The notes below the pieces were generated by a model that was not told where the DNA came from, ran no database searches, and worked only from the letters and a program-made list of their open reading frames with translations. Below, piece after piece: positions 1 to 10,944 of a stretch of 64,000 nucleotides of DNA. A program made the position numbers and the translations under genes. Position 1 is the stretch's first letter; every line of letters begins with the position of its first letter. The DNA comes from Lineus longissimus (Eukaryota > Nemertea > Pilidiophora > Heteronemertea > Lineidae). The stretch is taken from assembly GCF_910592395.1 (NCBI RefSeq), contig NC_088310.1, forward strand, positions 9,121,501 through 9,185,500. Reading direction: 5' to 3'.

Positions 1-174
1 TTACCCTTTACGAGTTTGAATTTTCACCAACGTACCAAATTGCCCGATTACTTTTCTTGTTCTGAAACTGTCTTGAAACTCAAGGCTCTAATACATGTAC
101 TTGAATAATAAAAACGTGATACGCACTTTTTAACATATGCTTTTGTGTGTTATACTTTAAAAATCTAAAATTCG

Positions 175-1420
175 ACGGATCCCGAGGACAAAACCCATTC
201 CTCCGTTTGAGGAACAAAATAACCGGACTCAGTGAGAGACAAACGAAACACAGATTCTGAAGTATACACAGTTTTCGAAGGATAGAACGGTGCTCCTCAT
301 GACGAAGAAGGAAAAACTCGCACTCATCCTGGACACTGTATATAAAGAAACTTCTAACAAGACCCGAGCTACATCTGATCCAACACCTCCATCCTATTTC
401 TTATTTTCAACTTGACCTTTAACTGGTCGAAGCTTCTACCTTGCTCTAGCATCTGTTCCCTGGGAACGAGAGAATGGGTACTGCCTAATATGGGATCTTC
501 TGTATGTACCTGCAGTGCTGATGCAATGAACTACATGCACAACTAGGACTCCCTTGTCCGGCAAATGGATTTTTCCCTCTGGTGTTATTACGCCTAATCT
601 TGGTTATGTACGCGAAAGGTGGCGGACCAGTGTCGAAGATGTTGTTCACTTCGCATTGCTTTTGCGTTGAGAGAAACACAGAAGGCAGCTAGTTTCAAAG
701 TCTTCGGCGTCCACATACGAAAAGGTATTGGACACAAGTTTGGCCGGCTTCACAATTGTCGTCACTGTACAAGCCAAATCGTCCGTTTGTCTTCCAAGTT
801 TTCCGTATCAATAGAATCAGTGTTGGGCAAGTTGCCGATTATGATCGAATACGTTGTTTACAATGTGGCTTTGCGATTCTTCGATGCAGTCTCCTATATG
901 ACGTATATTTGTGTACCAATCAATCATAACTTATGTAGGGACTCGTTTTGAACCCGTCAACTAAACACTTCAACCAACGCCTTTCTTGACTTCCATATAT
1001 CTGCATGTGATGCATCTCAGAAACGGGTGGTACTTGTACTGAGGCTCAAATTTCGACTCTCCTCTAATGACATGGACAATAGACGCCTTGGTCTTTCAAC
1101 AATTTTACAGCGCGATTCGTTGAAACTAAAGTTTCAATAGCACACCAATGCTAGCTTTTGTCGTTTCCTTAAAGTTACATGAACCAATGGTTACTTCGCG
1201 TGATCGGCGGTGTAATTCGAATCTGCCGAAACGACCGATGAACGCAAAAGCTGCCGGAAATAAGAATCGGTATCGATTAGTTGTTGGCTATAAGTGCATT
1301 ATTTAATCCGTAGTATGTTAATGTTATTGTGTAAGATGAGCAGATGCGTAATTCAAATTTTATAGCCCTATATTTTGAAATTCTTTAAGTTTAAAAGACT
1401 AAGGAAAAGGATGAAGCACA
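175..1420. repeat. Diverged segmental duplicate, copy 1 (pairs with 4480-6085)
   Basis: A noncoding-looking 1.2-kb segment that recurs in the same orientation on the other side of the GPCR at 3160-4164. Shared blocks include TTCGAAGGATAGAACGGTGC (near 276 and 5009), the block around GTGTCGAAGATGTT (near 628 and 5213), GACATGGACAATAGA (near 1070 and 5676) and CGCGTGATCGGCGGTGTAAT (near 1198 and 5861). Similarity is patchy with many substitutions and indels, so the duplication is old. No convincing ORF is preserved in both copies. Confidence 0.75.
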
Positions 1421-2094
1421 CCAAGGATTACTTCACCGTCGGGAACTACTTCATGGACAACGTCACTGTCAAGTTGATGACGGCACGACCACGAATATTG
1501 AAGAAGACGGAGCAGTATTATTATCGTCCCATAGTAAAAGCAGAAAGCACGCGATTATAAGTTCATGTTGGCGTTTCGTGGTTGGGGGTGAGAACACACT
1601 AGTGTCAGTTATATTGCTTACCTTGCAACTATTTTTGTGGGAAAGTTTTTACCACGTGTAAGTGATTTCTCATTAAAGACACCTAGATTTGTGGTAACTT
1701 CGTTGTAAATTTCTACAATATATGAGCTGCAAGCTGATGCCCTCATTTTCTTATACGTTATAAGCGCGCAGCAGAAAAGCCGAAGCTTTTCTGCGAAGCG
1801 CTACTATGGTTAACGTGCATACGACGTATCCAATGTAAACAATGTTTCTCAAGTCCATGGATTCGTTTCAAATGGCTTAAATTTGACTTAAAATGGCCGC
1901 CAGAAGAGATAAACGCGCGAATGAAGCAACTCGACTATTCTGAGCTCCGAGAGAGAACCACACGATTATTCTCACTTTTTTTTAATCAAACTTCAATTGC
2001 TGGGGGTTTGCCCCCCCCCCCCCGACATATGTGTTTTGATTTTTGATACTTTAGTGATAATATCCAAAAGATGCTTAAAATGGATATAATCCCG
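1421..2094. other. Intergenic, AT-rich; 13-bp C run at 2011-2023
   Basis: No ORF with recognisable protein features. The only distinctive feature is a homopolymer of C (2011-2023) next to a G-rich stretch. Confidence 0.5.
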
Positions 2095-2960
2095 AAATAA
2101 TGAAGCAAAAGACGGGCAGGCGTTCGAGGAAAAAAATTTTATTTTGAGATTTCAATAAACCTTTTAAACGAATTCCACATGGGCCGTGGTGGAATCCGAA
2201 GACACCTTAAGGAGGAATGTATGTTTTTATGGGGTACCATTGGTTTTGCAGATCTTCTGGTTTTTTCTAAAGAATAATCAATATTCCCTAGCAGGCTTTT
2301 TATGCTCCCAGGTATGAAGAGGGTTCTATGTTCTTTAGGTTCTTTGTTCATCAGTCTGGTGTTCCTCAAGAGTCAAGTGTCTTCAAGTCTCTTGGCCTGC
2401 AAAAACCCTTTCCAACCAATTTTTTATGCATTAACCATTCGGCAACATGTTGGTGGGGGAAAAACCTGATCCCTGACCCCTTGAATTGGTTGCCCAGGTA
2501 CGACCACAAGCAATTGTCTCAAGGAAGCCACCAGTACGACCTCTTGGTAGTCTTGCCAATATCATGCCAGTGAAAAGGAAGGGTAATGATGGTTGAGGGT
2601 TGCAGTTTAGGTACCATCGAAGGAGTACCTCTTCCTCGCTCTGGGTTAAACGTGTCAAAGGCCTGCACCATCATGAAGGTTTGGAGGTTCCACTCAAGCG
2701 CCCCGGGGTAAGCAGCTCAGAAGGACTTATTGAGAGGCCAATAGGGGGGTTGAGGGGCCTTCCCCCAATGCACTAGCTAAAACATGTCAGAAGGACGGGG
2801 GTTAGGGGGGGGGCTTTCTTTGCCGGCTATTAATGATGATGGAGTTGAGTTACTGCTAAAGCGATACACGGAGAAAACTGTCTATCAAAACAAAAAATTG
2901 GCGGAAGGAACTATAGCAGGTTCCCAACCAGGGGGTTTGGGGGGTTTCCCCCCAACCTAA
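2095..2960 (-). pseudogene. Decayed coding-like fragment of unknown origin
   Basis: On the minus strand between about 2690 and 2300 two stretches of roughly 55-60 codons read open in one frame, separated by a stop; a frame change then gives a further 76-residue open stretch at 2139-2369. The composition (many Trp, Pro, His, Arg) looks more like old coding sequence than random AT-rich DNA, and it is flanked by G/C homopolymer-rich DNA (2720-2830, 2930-2960) unlike its surroundings. I do not recognise the protein. It may be mobile-element debris or chance. Confidence 0.25.
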
Positions 2961-3130
2961 AGGCGCTGCGCGCTTACTAGGGCACTGCACTGATAATATT
3001 AGTTCATATCATAATTCATGTATATAATTCAATCATATTATTGATTGTCGGTTTTCTTATTTCGTTTTTATATTTAGTTATTAAAACTAGGAGTAGCCTA
3101 CTTCGTCATGTCTATGAATGTCGGCGATGT

Positions 3131-3136
3131 TTTATT
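3131..3136 (-). promoter_or_regulatory. Candidate polyadenylation signal of the 3160-4164 GPCR
   Basis: TTTATT on the plus strand reads AATAAA on the minus strand, about 24 nt after the stop codon. That would give a very short 3' UTR. A more distal site cannot be excluded. Confidence 0.4.
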
Positions 3137-3159
3137 CAATAATAACTAACTCACCATGG

Positions 3160-4164
3160 TTAGGTCCCGCGTTCTTCATCATCTAATATGCGTCCGCAGA
3201 ATAAATATCTGACGTCATCCCTAAAGTACTTCAATGTACACAAGTAGATGATGAAATTAACCGCATAGTTGAAAACAATGAAATTCGAGATTGCGGTTGA
3301 CCATTCGAGGAGGTATACCGGGGCACCTGTAATCAAATCAACCCAGCGGAATATAACATACGGGGCCATTGAAAGGAAGTATATCAAAGAAATGATGAAC
3401 AGATTTTTGACTAGTTTTCTCTGCAGTATTTCAGTCTTGGAGTCTTTAACAAAGTGCATGTTATTGCTTGCTCGGAAAACTCCAGCTACAATCAGAGTGT
3501 TGATGATGAAGACGATACAGACAGGAGCAACCATATTGGTGTTGAATAGCCAGACAGTAAAGGCTTCCAATATCCAGGTTGGAAGAATGCCTTGCTCTTT
3601 CGAACATAACCGCCTGGTAATGCCTTGGATTTGTATCGTGGACGACACATAAGTTAAAAACGCTGGACAGTAAAACGTAAAAGAGATTAATAAAAGGATG
3701 ACGAGAATGATATTCCGCCGTCGACTAGTGAAGAGGCTTGCCACCTTTAAAGGATACCAAACCGCTACACAGCGTTCTATACTGTAAGCGATGATGATGT
3801 ACCCCGACATAAACACAAAACAATTCCAAACGAAGATTCGGAGTTGACAACCAATATCTGTGGCGCCAGACGCGATGTTAATATCTCCGTTTGTGACGTA
3901 AAATAAACCATTATGAAGCCAGGTCTGAAAACTCATGACCAGGTTCCCGGTATCTGACACAGCCAACGACACTAGGTACACGCTTGCTGCCGTGTTCCTC
4001 CTTCTTTGCCTTACGAAGATGATAATGGAGAACATGTTGCCAACGAGCCCAAAGATTATGACCACCAGCATTAGGTAGGCTCCAAAGAACTTGTTGAGGA
4101 GTCCTAGAAATGATGATGCGATCTCCGACCTCTCGACCTTGGTCGTGGTTTCAACAAGGTCCAT
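3160..4164 (-). CDS. Rhodopsin-class (peptide-type) G-protein-coupled receptor
   Basis: A 334-residue, uninterrupted class A seven-helix receptor for an unknown, probably peptide, ligand at the plasma membrane. Visible: short N-terminus; TM1 about 28-51 with GxxGN (N43); TM2 with the sodium-site Asp (D71) in SLAVSD; a probable disulfide between C106 before TM3 and C187 in the second outer loop; ERC (130-132) in place of DRY; TM6 with P268 but no CWxP Trp; TM7 with NFIIY (303-307) where most class A receptors have NPxxY; a short C-tail (308-334). The NFxxY form is seen in many invertebrate FMRFamide-receptor-like genes. The start is an ATG; 13 nt upstream of it lies a pyrimidine-rich 3' splice-site-like sequence (4178-4187, minus strand), so a 5' UTR intron is likely. 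The gene sits between two diverged copies of one segment. Subfamily and ligand cannot be assigned. Confidence 0.93.
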   Translation of the reverse strand: MDLVETTTKVERSEIASSFLGLLNKFFGAYLMLVVIIFGLVGNMFSIIIFVRQRRRNTAASVYLVSLAVSDTGNLVMSFQTWLHNGLFYVTNGDINIASGATDIGCQLRIFVWNCFVFMSGYIIIAYSIERCVAVWYPLKVASLFTSRRRNIILVILLLISFTFYCPAFLTYVSSTIQIQGITRRLCSKEQGILPTWILEAFTVWLFNTNMVAPVCIVFIINTLIVAGVFRASNNMHFVKDSKTEILQRKLVKNLFIISLIYFLSMAPYVIFRWVDLITGAPVYLLEWSTAISNFIVFNYAVNFIIYLCTLKYFRDDVRYLFCGRILDDEERGT

Positions 4165-4177
4165 CGTTCTCTTGCTG

Positions 4178-4187
4178 CTGTAAAAAA
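4178..4187 (-). promoter_or_regulatory. Candidate 3' splice site of a 5' UTR intron (GPCR)
   Basis: Read on the minus strand, a T-run ending in ACAG stands 13 nt before the receptor ATG. Class A receptor genes with intronless coding parts often have a spliced 5' UTR, which fits. Confidence 0.4.
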
Positions 4188-4479
4188 AGTTATTTGTGTA
4201 GCTATTGCACCATGTCTATATTTATCTTTTGGCTAAGTACATATAGAGAGAACTATGAGAACTATATGCAACACTCGCCTCAAAAGTATCTTTCTGAAAT
4301 CGGTTCAACTCATTACAAGTTTAAATATTCGGCAACGTAGCGACCAGTTCGAATACTTTACTTACTTTGAATCTGTCGTAGTAGTTAAGAATGTAACACT
4401 CGAATTGGTCATAACTTGATGCATGCGTGACATGCACGCATGAATACTCTTCGGTGCGACACTTTCCAAACTTGAAGAG

Positions 4480-6085
4480 CCACGGATCCCAAAGACAAAA
4501 ATAATCCCTTGATGGGCAGAGACATGTATTCATCCAAGACCGGAGGTGTGGCGCTTAGAGCTTATTAAAATGTCAAGTTGTGGTAAATACATGGCTGGGA
4601 TGGATTAAAGTGGAATTAGTTCTCAATCTGTGATTGATTCTAAATCTACAGAGTCAGGCCATCACAGCAATATACTTTTTGACAATATCTTAAAGAAAAT
4701 GTGGTCTCACTGGTCAGTTTAGAACTCGTAGATCGGGCCATATCAATGCGCGAGTGTCGATTTGACGGAAGTCATTTTTTACTCAGGCATTTGGAATTTG
4801 AATGTTGTAAAGTTTTATTATGATATTGGTAAATGTTTCTACTTAATACGTATACAATTTGGTGAGGATTGATTGGCCCTAGGCGAACTTTTTACCAAAA
4901 CCTATGATCAGCAATGAACGCGTAATGTACACAGTGTCTAATACAGTTAATATCAATAACTGTGAGTGACAAAGCAAACCCAGAAGAACATGCACAAACA
5001 GTGTTCGAAGGATAGAACGGTGCTCCTCGTGACGAAGACGAAAACACACGCACTCATCCTGAACACCGTACAGAACTTTCTCACCAAGGCCAGGGCGAAC
5101 TCGATCCAACACGTTCATTTTAGATTTGACCTTTGCCCGGTCGAAGCTAGTCCTTTATTCATACAACCCCACTCTATTAAGCTTGATTATGTACGCAAAA
5201 GTTGGCGGGCCAGTGTCGAAGATGTTACCCGCTTCGCTTTTGCTTTTAGGAACACAGAAGGCTGATCGTTCCAAAGTCATCGGCGTTACAGAAGTGTGTC
5301 CCGTTCGTCCTTAGATGTCCGCTTGATGAGAATCAAATTTGCCGAGTTGCCGCATGCCGATCTACCGGCGCTGTGTATATTATCAATCCTTGAAAGGAGG
5401 TGGCATTAGAGATGACGTTCACCACCGGCATCAAGTCGGCATTAGTTGCCGATTAGAATCAAAAACGTACCTTACAATGTGGCTTTGCGATTTCACGGTA
5501 CAGTCCTAATTCATGACGTGAGTGAACAAATCAATCATAAGTCATGAAGGGACTTCGTGTCGAACCCGTCAGCTAAACACTTCCACCGATGCGCTTCTTG
5601 ACTTCGATATATTTGCGATGAGTCTCAGATGAGGGCGGTACTTATAATGCCCGAACTCGAACCTCCTCAAATGACATGGACAATAGATGCCGTGGTCTTC
5701 CCATCCCTCATCTTTGACAAGTTTACGAGCGTGTTGCTTTGAAATTTAAGTTTCACTGGTAAATCATTGCTAGCTTTTGTCTTTTTCTTTAACTCACATG
5801 AACCATAGACCCGGGCAAAAGATTAAACGAAAACCTGACTTCATTGATCGATATCACTTCGCGTGATCGGCGGTGTAATTCGAAACTGCCGAAGCGACGC
5901 AGGAGCACAAAAGCTGTTGCAATTATTTGAAAAGAGGGTGGTATGATATTGTCTAGCCGTTGGATAAGTGCATTGTTTAGTCAGGACTTTTTGTGTAAGA
6001 CGAGGAGTTGTTTGATTCAGATTTTGTATAATTTGAAAAATTTTAACAATAAAACTTTAAGATTAAGGTAAAAAGGTGATACCAT
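4480..6085. repeat. Diverged segmental duplicate, copy 2 (with an insertion)
   Basis: Second copy of the 175-1420 segment, same orientation. Similarity starts at GGATCCC-A/G-AGACAAAA (near 4484 and 178), is interrupted by about 430 bp at 4514-4946 that has no counterpart in copy 1, and resumes near 4955. The interruption matches another locus (32299-32677), so it is an inserted dispersed repeat. Confidence 0.7.
4514..4946 (+). repeat. Dispersed repeat, copy A (inverted copy at 32299-32677)
   Basis: Similar over its whole length to the reverse complement of 32299-32677; shared words include GGGCAGAGACATGTATTCAT at one end, ATTCTAAATCTACAGA in the middle and GTCTAATACAG at the other end. It interrupts an older duplication, which gives its relative age. 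Family unknown; no intact ORF. Confidence 0.7.
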
Positions 6086-8305
6086 TGCGTGACTTCGTTC
6101 GTGTTCTTTCTTCTGTCACAGACGTATATGATGACGAAAAAGAATAGTAAGGTATTTAAGGCTATTTGATCATATAATTATAAAATATAATACTTTGCGT
6201 GAGCTATATCAAAGCAGAATGCACGCGTGCGTGCGCGCGTGTGTGCATGAGCCAACTTATAACAATCAATTCATGATGCATTAAAATGGAAACCGTTATT
6301 TACTGAGATAAATACAGATATAATTTTGAAATAAAAATTAATAATTCGAATAAGGTTATACATTTGTCTAAAAGACTTGTACATTACACAACGATATACA
6401 TAATTGTATACAGATGATACAAATCGTTTAAAAATTGTTAAAAATATCCAGGATTGGTAGAGTTATTTTTGGAGGCCGAGTCTGTAAATTCTCCAGAACA
6501 GGAATGATGCCTCGGAATGCATTAGTCAACCTGGTTAAGTGACTGTTAACCAGAAAAGTTAATATTCTTTTGACAAGAATGAAGATTTATGTGGCTTTCT
6601 ATCTTTACCTGTCTCCCTTGGAGGGTTCAATCTCATGTTCGCGGGCCCTACAATTGTAGGTCAAACATTAAACCGTAACATCAGCTGTATAGCGTAACCA
6701 GACTTTACCTGGTGTTCTGTTAAATATCAACTGATACACGTATATGCAATTTCTCTGGAATTCAAATGGCCAACCCTCATCGGACGCTTGATCAAACGTC
6801 CGGAAAGCCTCGACGCTTCTACAAGACGTGTTCCTATTAACCTAAATGCAACGAATTCGTTGCATTGCTTGGCCCAGTCAGAATTGTTCCTTGGCTTTGC
6901 CCAAAGTATAACCGAGAGGAGTCTTCCAATGAAATGAGCGGAACTTGTTCGTTGCATACTTATCGAACGATCTATAAAATGTGGATAAACAGCTGATAGT
7001 AGGGCCTACGCGCGCAAGTGTTTTTGTATTTGACACGACTTCTGTTTTACACCTCGGCTGGTAGACATAAGTCCGAGTCTGTTGGACCCAACATACCGGA
7101 TTAATTAATTTGGATGATGTGATAAAGTATTCGTTCTTATAATAGAGGTAAGCCACAGCTTTTGCACTCTCTGATGACAATAACTACTTTTTTCAATTTT
7201 TTTAATTCTGGTCCGGTGATGCATATATATATCTTAATCGAAAGAATCTAAGTTTTGCTGCTCTACAAATCGTATGCCATCGATCATTTGCATGACTTTT
7301 GGAACGAAAAGATTTAAAGATTTTTTTAAATGAGAACAGGTTAAAAGCATTTTTAATAGACCCCAGGTCCTTGAGGATCGAAACTTCATCCCAACTGAAA
7401 ACACACATAATAGTAATTGGTATTCTATTGTCCGTTGGGATGTGGTTTGGATCTCCGTAGATTCACCTGTGTATATACCTAATGGAAATCGTTTTCCAAA
7501 GCTGTTTGTGCAGGAGGCCCTAATAGCTAGGCTGTCAGGTAGAATAAACCTAAGCAAGCATTATATGAAAATAGCTCTCATGGGGGCAAGTCATCAGCAC
7601 CCACTACATAGGCCACCGGCAACAAACTAACCCACTGTGTGCCTTATGAAATGTCTTGCGGTTATCTCCCTTAATTAAGGTATCTTCGAGGGCGAATGTA
7701 TTTGTGATTAAAGTTCATTAGAAAAAGTGAGAAATAAAGATTTAACACTTTAGTAGATTTGACAACAAAACATCAGAATACAAGTAAAATTATATTGCGA
7801 GACGTCGTTAATCTCGTAGCAAAGGTTTGGGCAGAATTACAAATGTTTGTGGGTTTTTTACTGCAAAACATCGGGATCGCGACGCCAAAACTACATGTAT
7901 ATGAAAATCAAAAATAAAGGCAACAAATTCATCACGTCTTTAGGAATGCTTGTCCAACACAGCAAACTATGTTTTGTCGGCGCTTACCGAACTGCATACC
8001 TTTACCTGAATCAAAGTGCCACAGTTTGCTAGTTAATTAAGTAAAGCCCTCAATCATTCCAGTCTTATCAATATAGATTGAAACTCTGAAAATATTTAGG
8101 CCTACGCGAGTGATATTGCGCAGCGAATACAGGAGATAATTTGTCATTGCGTTTGAAGGATTCGTTTCATTCAGCAAGAGGGAGAGAGCAGTTTGCCTTC
8201 GAGGTGAGCATAACAGCAGGAGATCGAGAACCACCACTTACTTCACCAATGATTTATTTTCCCTTCACCAATCAAGCCAATCATAGAAGAGCTGGTGAAC
8301 ATGTG
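6086..8305. other. Intergenic, no gene recognised
   Basis: ORFs here are short, overlap on both strands and carry no recognisable motif. An alternating purine-pyrimidine GT/GC run (about 6221-6249) is the only simple-sequence feature of note. Confidence 0.5.
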
Positions 8306-8749
8306 GCGAACTACTGGTTGCATTTCTTTGAAGTCTGGTGGCTCAAAACCAAACACGATTTTAGGGGTTCAGCATTCTCAAAGCAGAAATATAAAGAATC
8401 TTCAGCGAAGTCCAATGGTCATTTGGGGGATTCCCTGGATAGGCCATATTTTGTTTCTGGATATTTCTCATTCATTCTTGGCACATATGCAGATGGACAC
8501 AAAAAATAATAATCTGTAGTTTCATCCAGATTGGTCAAGAAAAAAACTGTACCGAGCGGAAAATGTCCGAAAACAAAGCACTGCGTCAATGTACACAAAT
8601 GCATACACATTTTTTCATTTTCGTTACCATGATTACTTAAATAAAAAGATCCCGTTTGTTTTCATTTGAGGCAAGGATCAATAGAAACTGAACTTCCAGT
8701 AGTTCGCCCTCCAGAGCCCCAAACGATGCGGACATAACATGTACGAATG
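8306..8749 (+). mobile_element. MITE-like element, copy 1, left end lost (family of 28998-29491)
   Basis: Matches the element at 28998-29491 over most of its length (shared words TTTCTTTGAAGT, AGTCCAATGGTCATTT, GAGCGGAAAATGTCCGAA, GTCAATGTACACAAATGCAT). The right terminal sequence ending TACGAATG is kept, while the left terminal inverted repeat is truncated or diverged. Confidence 0.7.
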
Positions 8750-9094
8750 GATAATAGCTGGACCAAATGGCCAATCATTTGCTCGGCAATGTTAGCTTTG
8801 TTTCATATTTGGACGTCCAACCCGAACAGGAGCAAACTGTTTTTGTGATGTTTGCAAACAAATGTTTAGACAACTTTGCTAATGTGGGCCAGGCTTTACT
8901 GAAATAAGGCGGGAACATCATAGATCATCTCGTAGCGAGTAGGCTATCACATCTGGTTTGTGAGAGGTGAGATTTATGCCTACCTGATGAAACCGACCAA
9001 CGGATGTTGGTGGTCTGATGTTCGCCAGGCATGTAAGCTTACTTCTAAATTCTTTCATCTAACTAGTCATGACTCTGTGTAGTAATTGCGAACC

Positions 9095-9100
9095 ATAAAT
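9095..9100. repeat. Target-site duplication, left (ATAAAT)
   Basis: ATAAAT directly precedes the left terminus of the foldback element and recurs at 13103-13108 directly after the right terminus. A shorter reading (TAAA, with a 1-bp longer terminus) is also possible. Confidence 0.6.
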
Positions 9101-9164
9101 TACGGTGGCCCATTAGGGACATCATGTTTTTTTTTAGATTCAAATACGATTTTTTTTTCTCGAA

Positions 9165-10235
9165 TTTTCTCCACGGAATTAAGTATTTTCTCCGCGGAAA
9201 TAACATTTATCTCCACGGAAATAAATACTTTTCTCCACGGAAATAAATACTTTTCTCCACGGAATTAAGTATTTTCTCCGCGGAAATAACATTTATCTCC
9301 ACGGAAATAAATACTTTTCTCCACGGAAATAAATACTTTTCTCCACGGAATTAAGTATTTTCTCCGCGGAAATAACATTTATCTCCACGGAAATAAATAC
9401 TTTTCTCCACGGAAATAAATACTTTTCTCCACGGAATTAAGTATTTTCTCCGCGGAAATAACATTTATCTCCACGGAAATAAATACTTTTCTCCACGGAA
9501 TTAAGTATTTTCTCCGCGGAAATAACATTTATCTCCACGGAAATAACATTTATCTCCACGGAAATAAATACTTTTCTCCACGGAAATAAATACTTTTCTC
9601 CACGGAAATAACATTTATCTCCACGGAAATAACATTTATCTCCACGGAAATAAATACTTTTCTCCACGGAAATAAATACTTTTCTCCACGGAATTAAGTA
9701 TTTTCTCCGCGGAAATAACATTTATCTCCACGGAAATAAATACTTTTCTCCACGGAATTAAGTATTTTCTCCGCGGAAATAACATTTATCTCCACGGAAA
9801 TAACATTTATCTCCACGGAAATAAATACTTTTCTCCACGGAAATAAATACTTTTCTCCACGGAAATAACATTTATCTCCACGGAAATAACATTTATCTCC
9901 ACGGAAATAAATACTTTTCTCCACGGAAATAAATACTTTTCTCCACGGAATTAAGTATTTTCTCCGCGGAAATAACATTTATCTCCACGGAAATAAATAC
10001 TTTTCTCCACGGAATTAAGTATTTTCTCCGCGGAAATAACATTTATCTCCACGGAAATAAATACTTTTCTCCACGGAAATAAATACTTTTCTCCACGGAA
10101 TTAAGTATTTTCTCCGCGGAAATAACATTTATCTCCACGGAAATAAATACTTTTCTCCACGGAAATAAATACTTTTCTCCACGGAATTAAGTATTTTCTC
10201 CGCGGAAATAACATTTATCTCCGCGGAAATAAATA
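9165..10235. repeat. Left tandem array of 21-22-bp units
   Basis: About 1.07 kb of units, roughly 50 by length. A higher-order period is visible: 9437-9721 and 9694-9978 give the same conceptual 94-residue translation 257 bp apart. Confidence 0.9.
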
Positions 10236-10944
10236 ATTGATTCCGCTGATATGATTGGTCCTGCATTTTAGAGGACGAGGTCAAGGTGAAACTATTAACC
10301 CTTAAACCCCAACCTTGCGGTAGGCTCGGGAACCAAGCTGTACAGGCGCTGCCCGCTGGAACACGAGGCCGCTTGTCAATCCCGTTTGACATTGTCAGAT
10401 CTGACTATACGTGTATAGTGTTGGCATGAAGACTGTGGAAGATGTAAGTAACACGATGATTGTCAGATTTGATACGTTTTGAATCATAAAAATGCAGTTG
10501 GTAGCATCTTTGTAGAGTGGCCTAGTATCAGTGAAGAAAACGGTACGTGGAGACCCACTGCCGATGTTATGTATAGCTAGCTATCGCGCGCAGTAGCTAG
10601 CTATACATAACATCGGCAGTGGGTCTCCACGTACCGTTTTCTTCACTGATACTAGGCCACTCTACAAAGATGCTACCAACTGCATTTTTATGATTCAAAA
10701 CGTATCAAATCTGACAATCATCGTGTTACTTACATCTTCCACAGTCTTCATGCCAACACTATACACGTATAGTCAGATCTGACAATGTCAAACGGGATTG
10801 ACAAGCGGCCTCGTGTTCCAGCGGGCAGCGCCTGTACAGCTTGGTTCCCGAGCCTACCGCAAGGTTGGGGTTTAAGGGTTAATAGTTTCACCTTGACCTC
10901 GTCCTCTAAAATGCAGGACCAATCATATCAGCGGAATCAATTAT

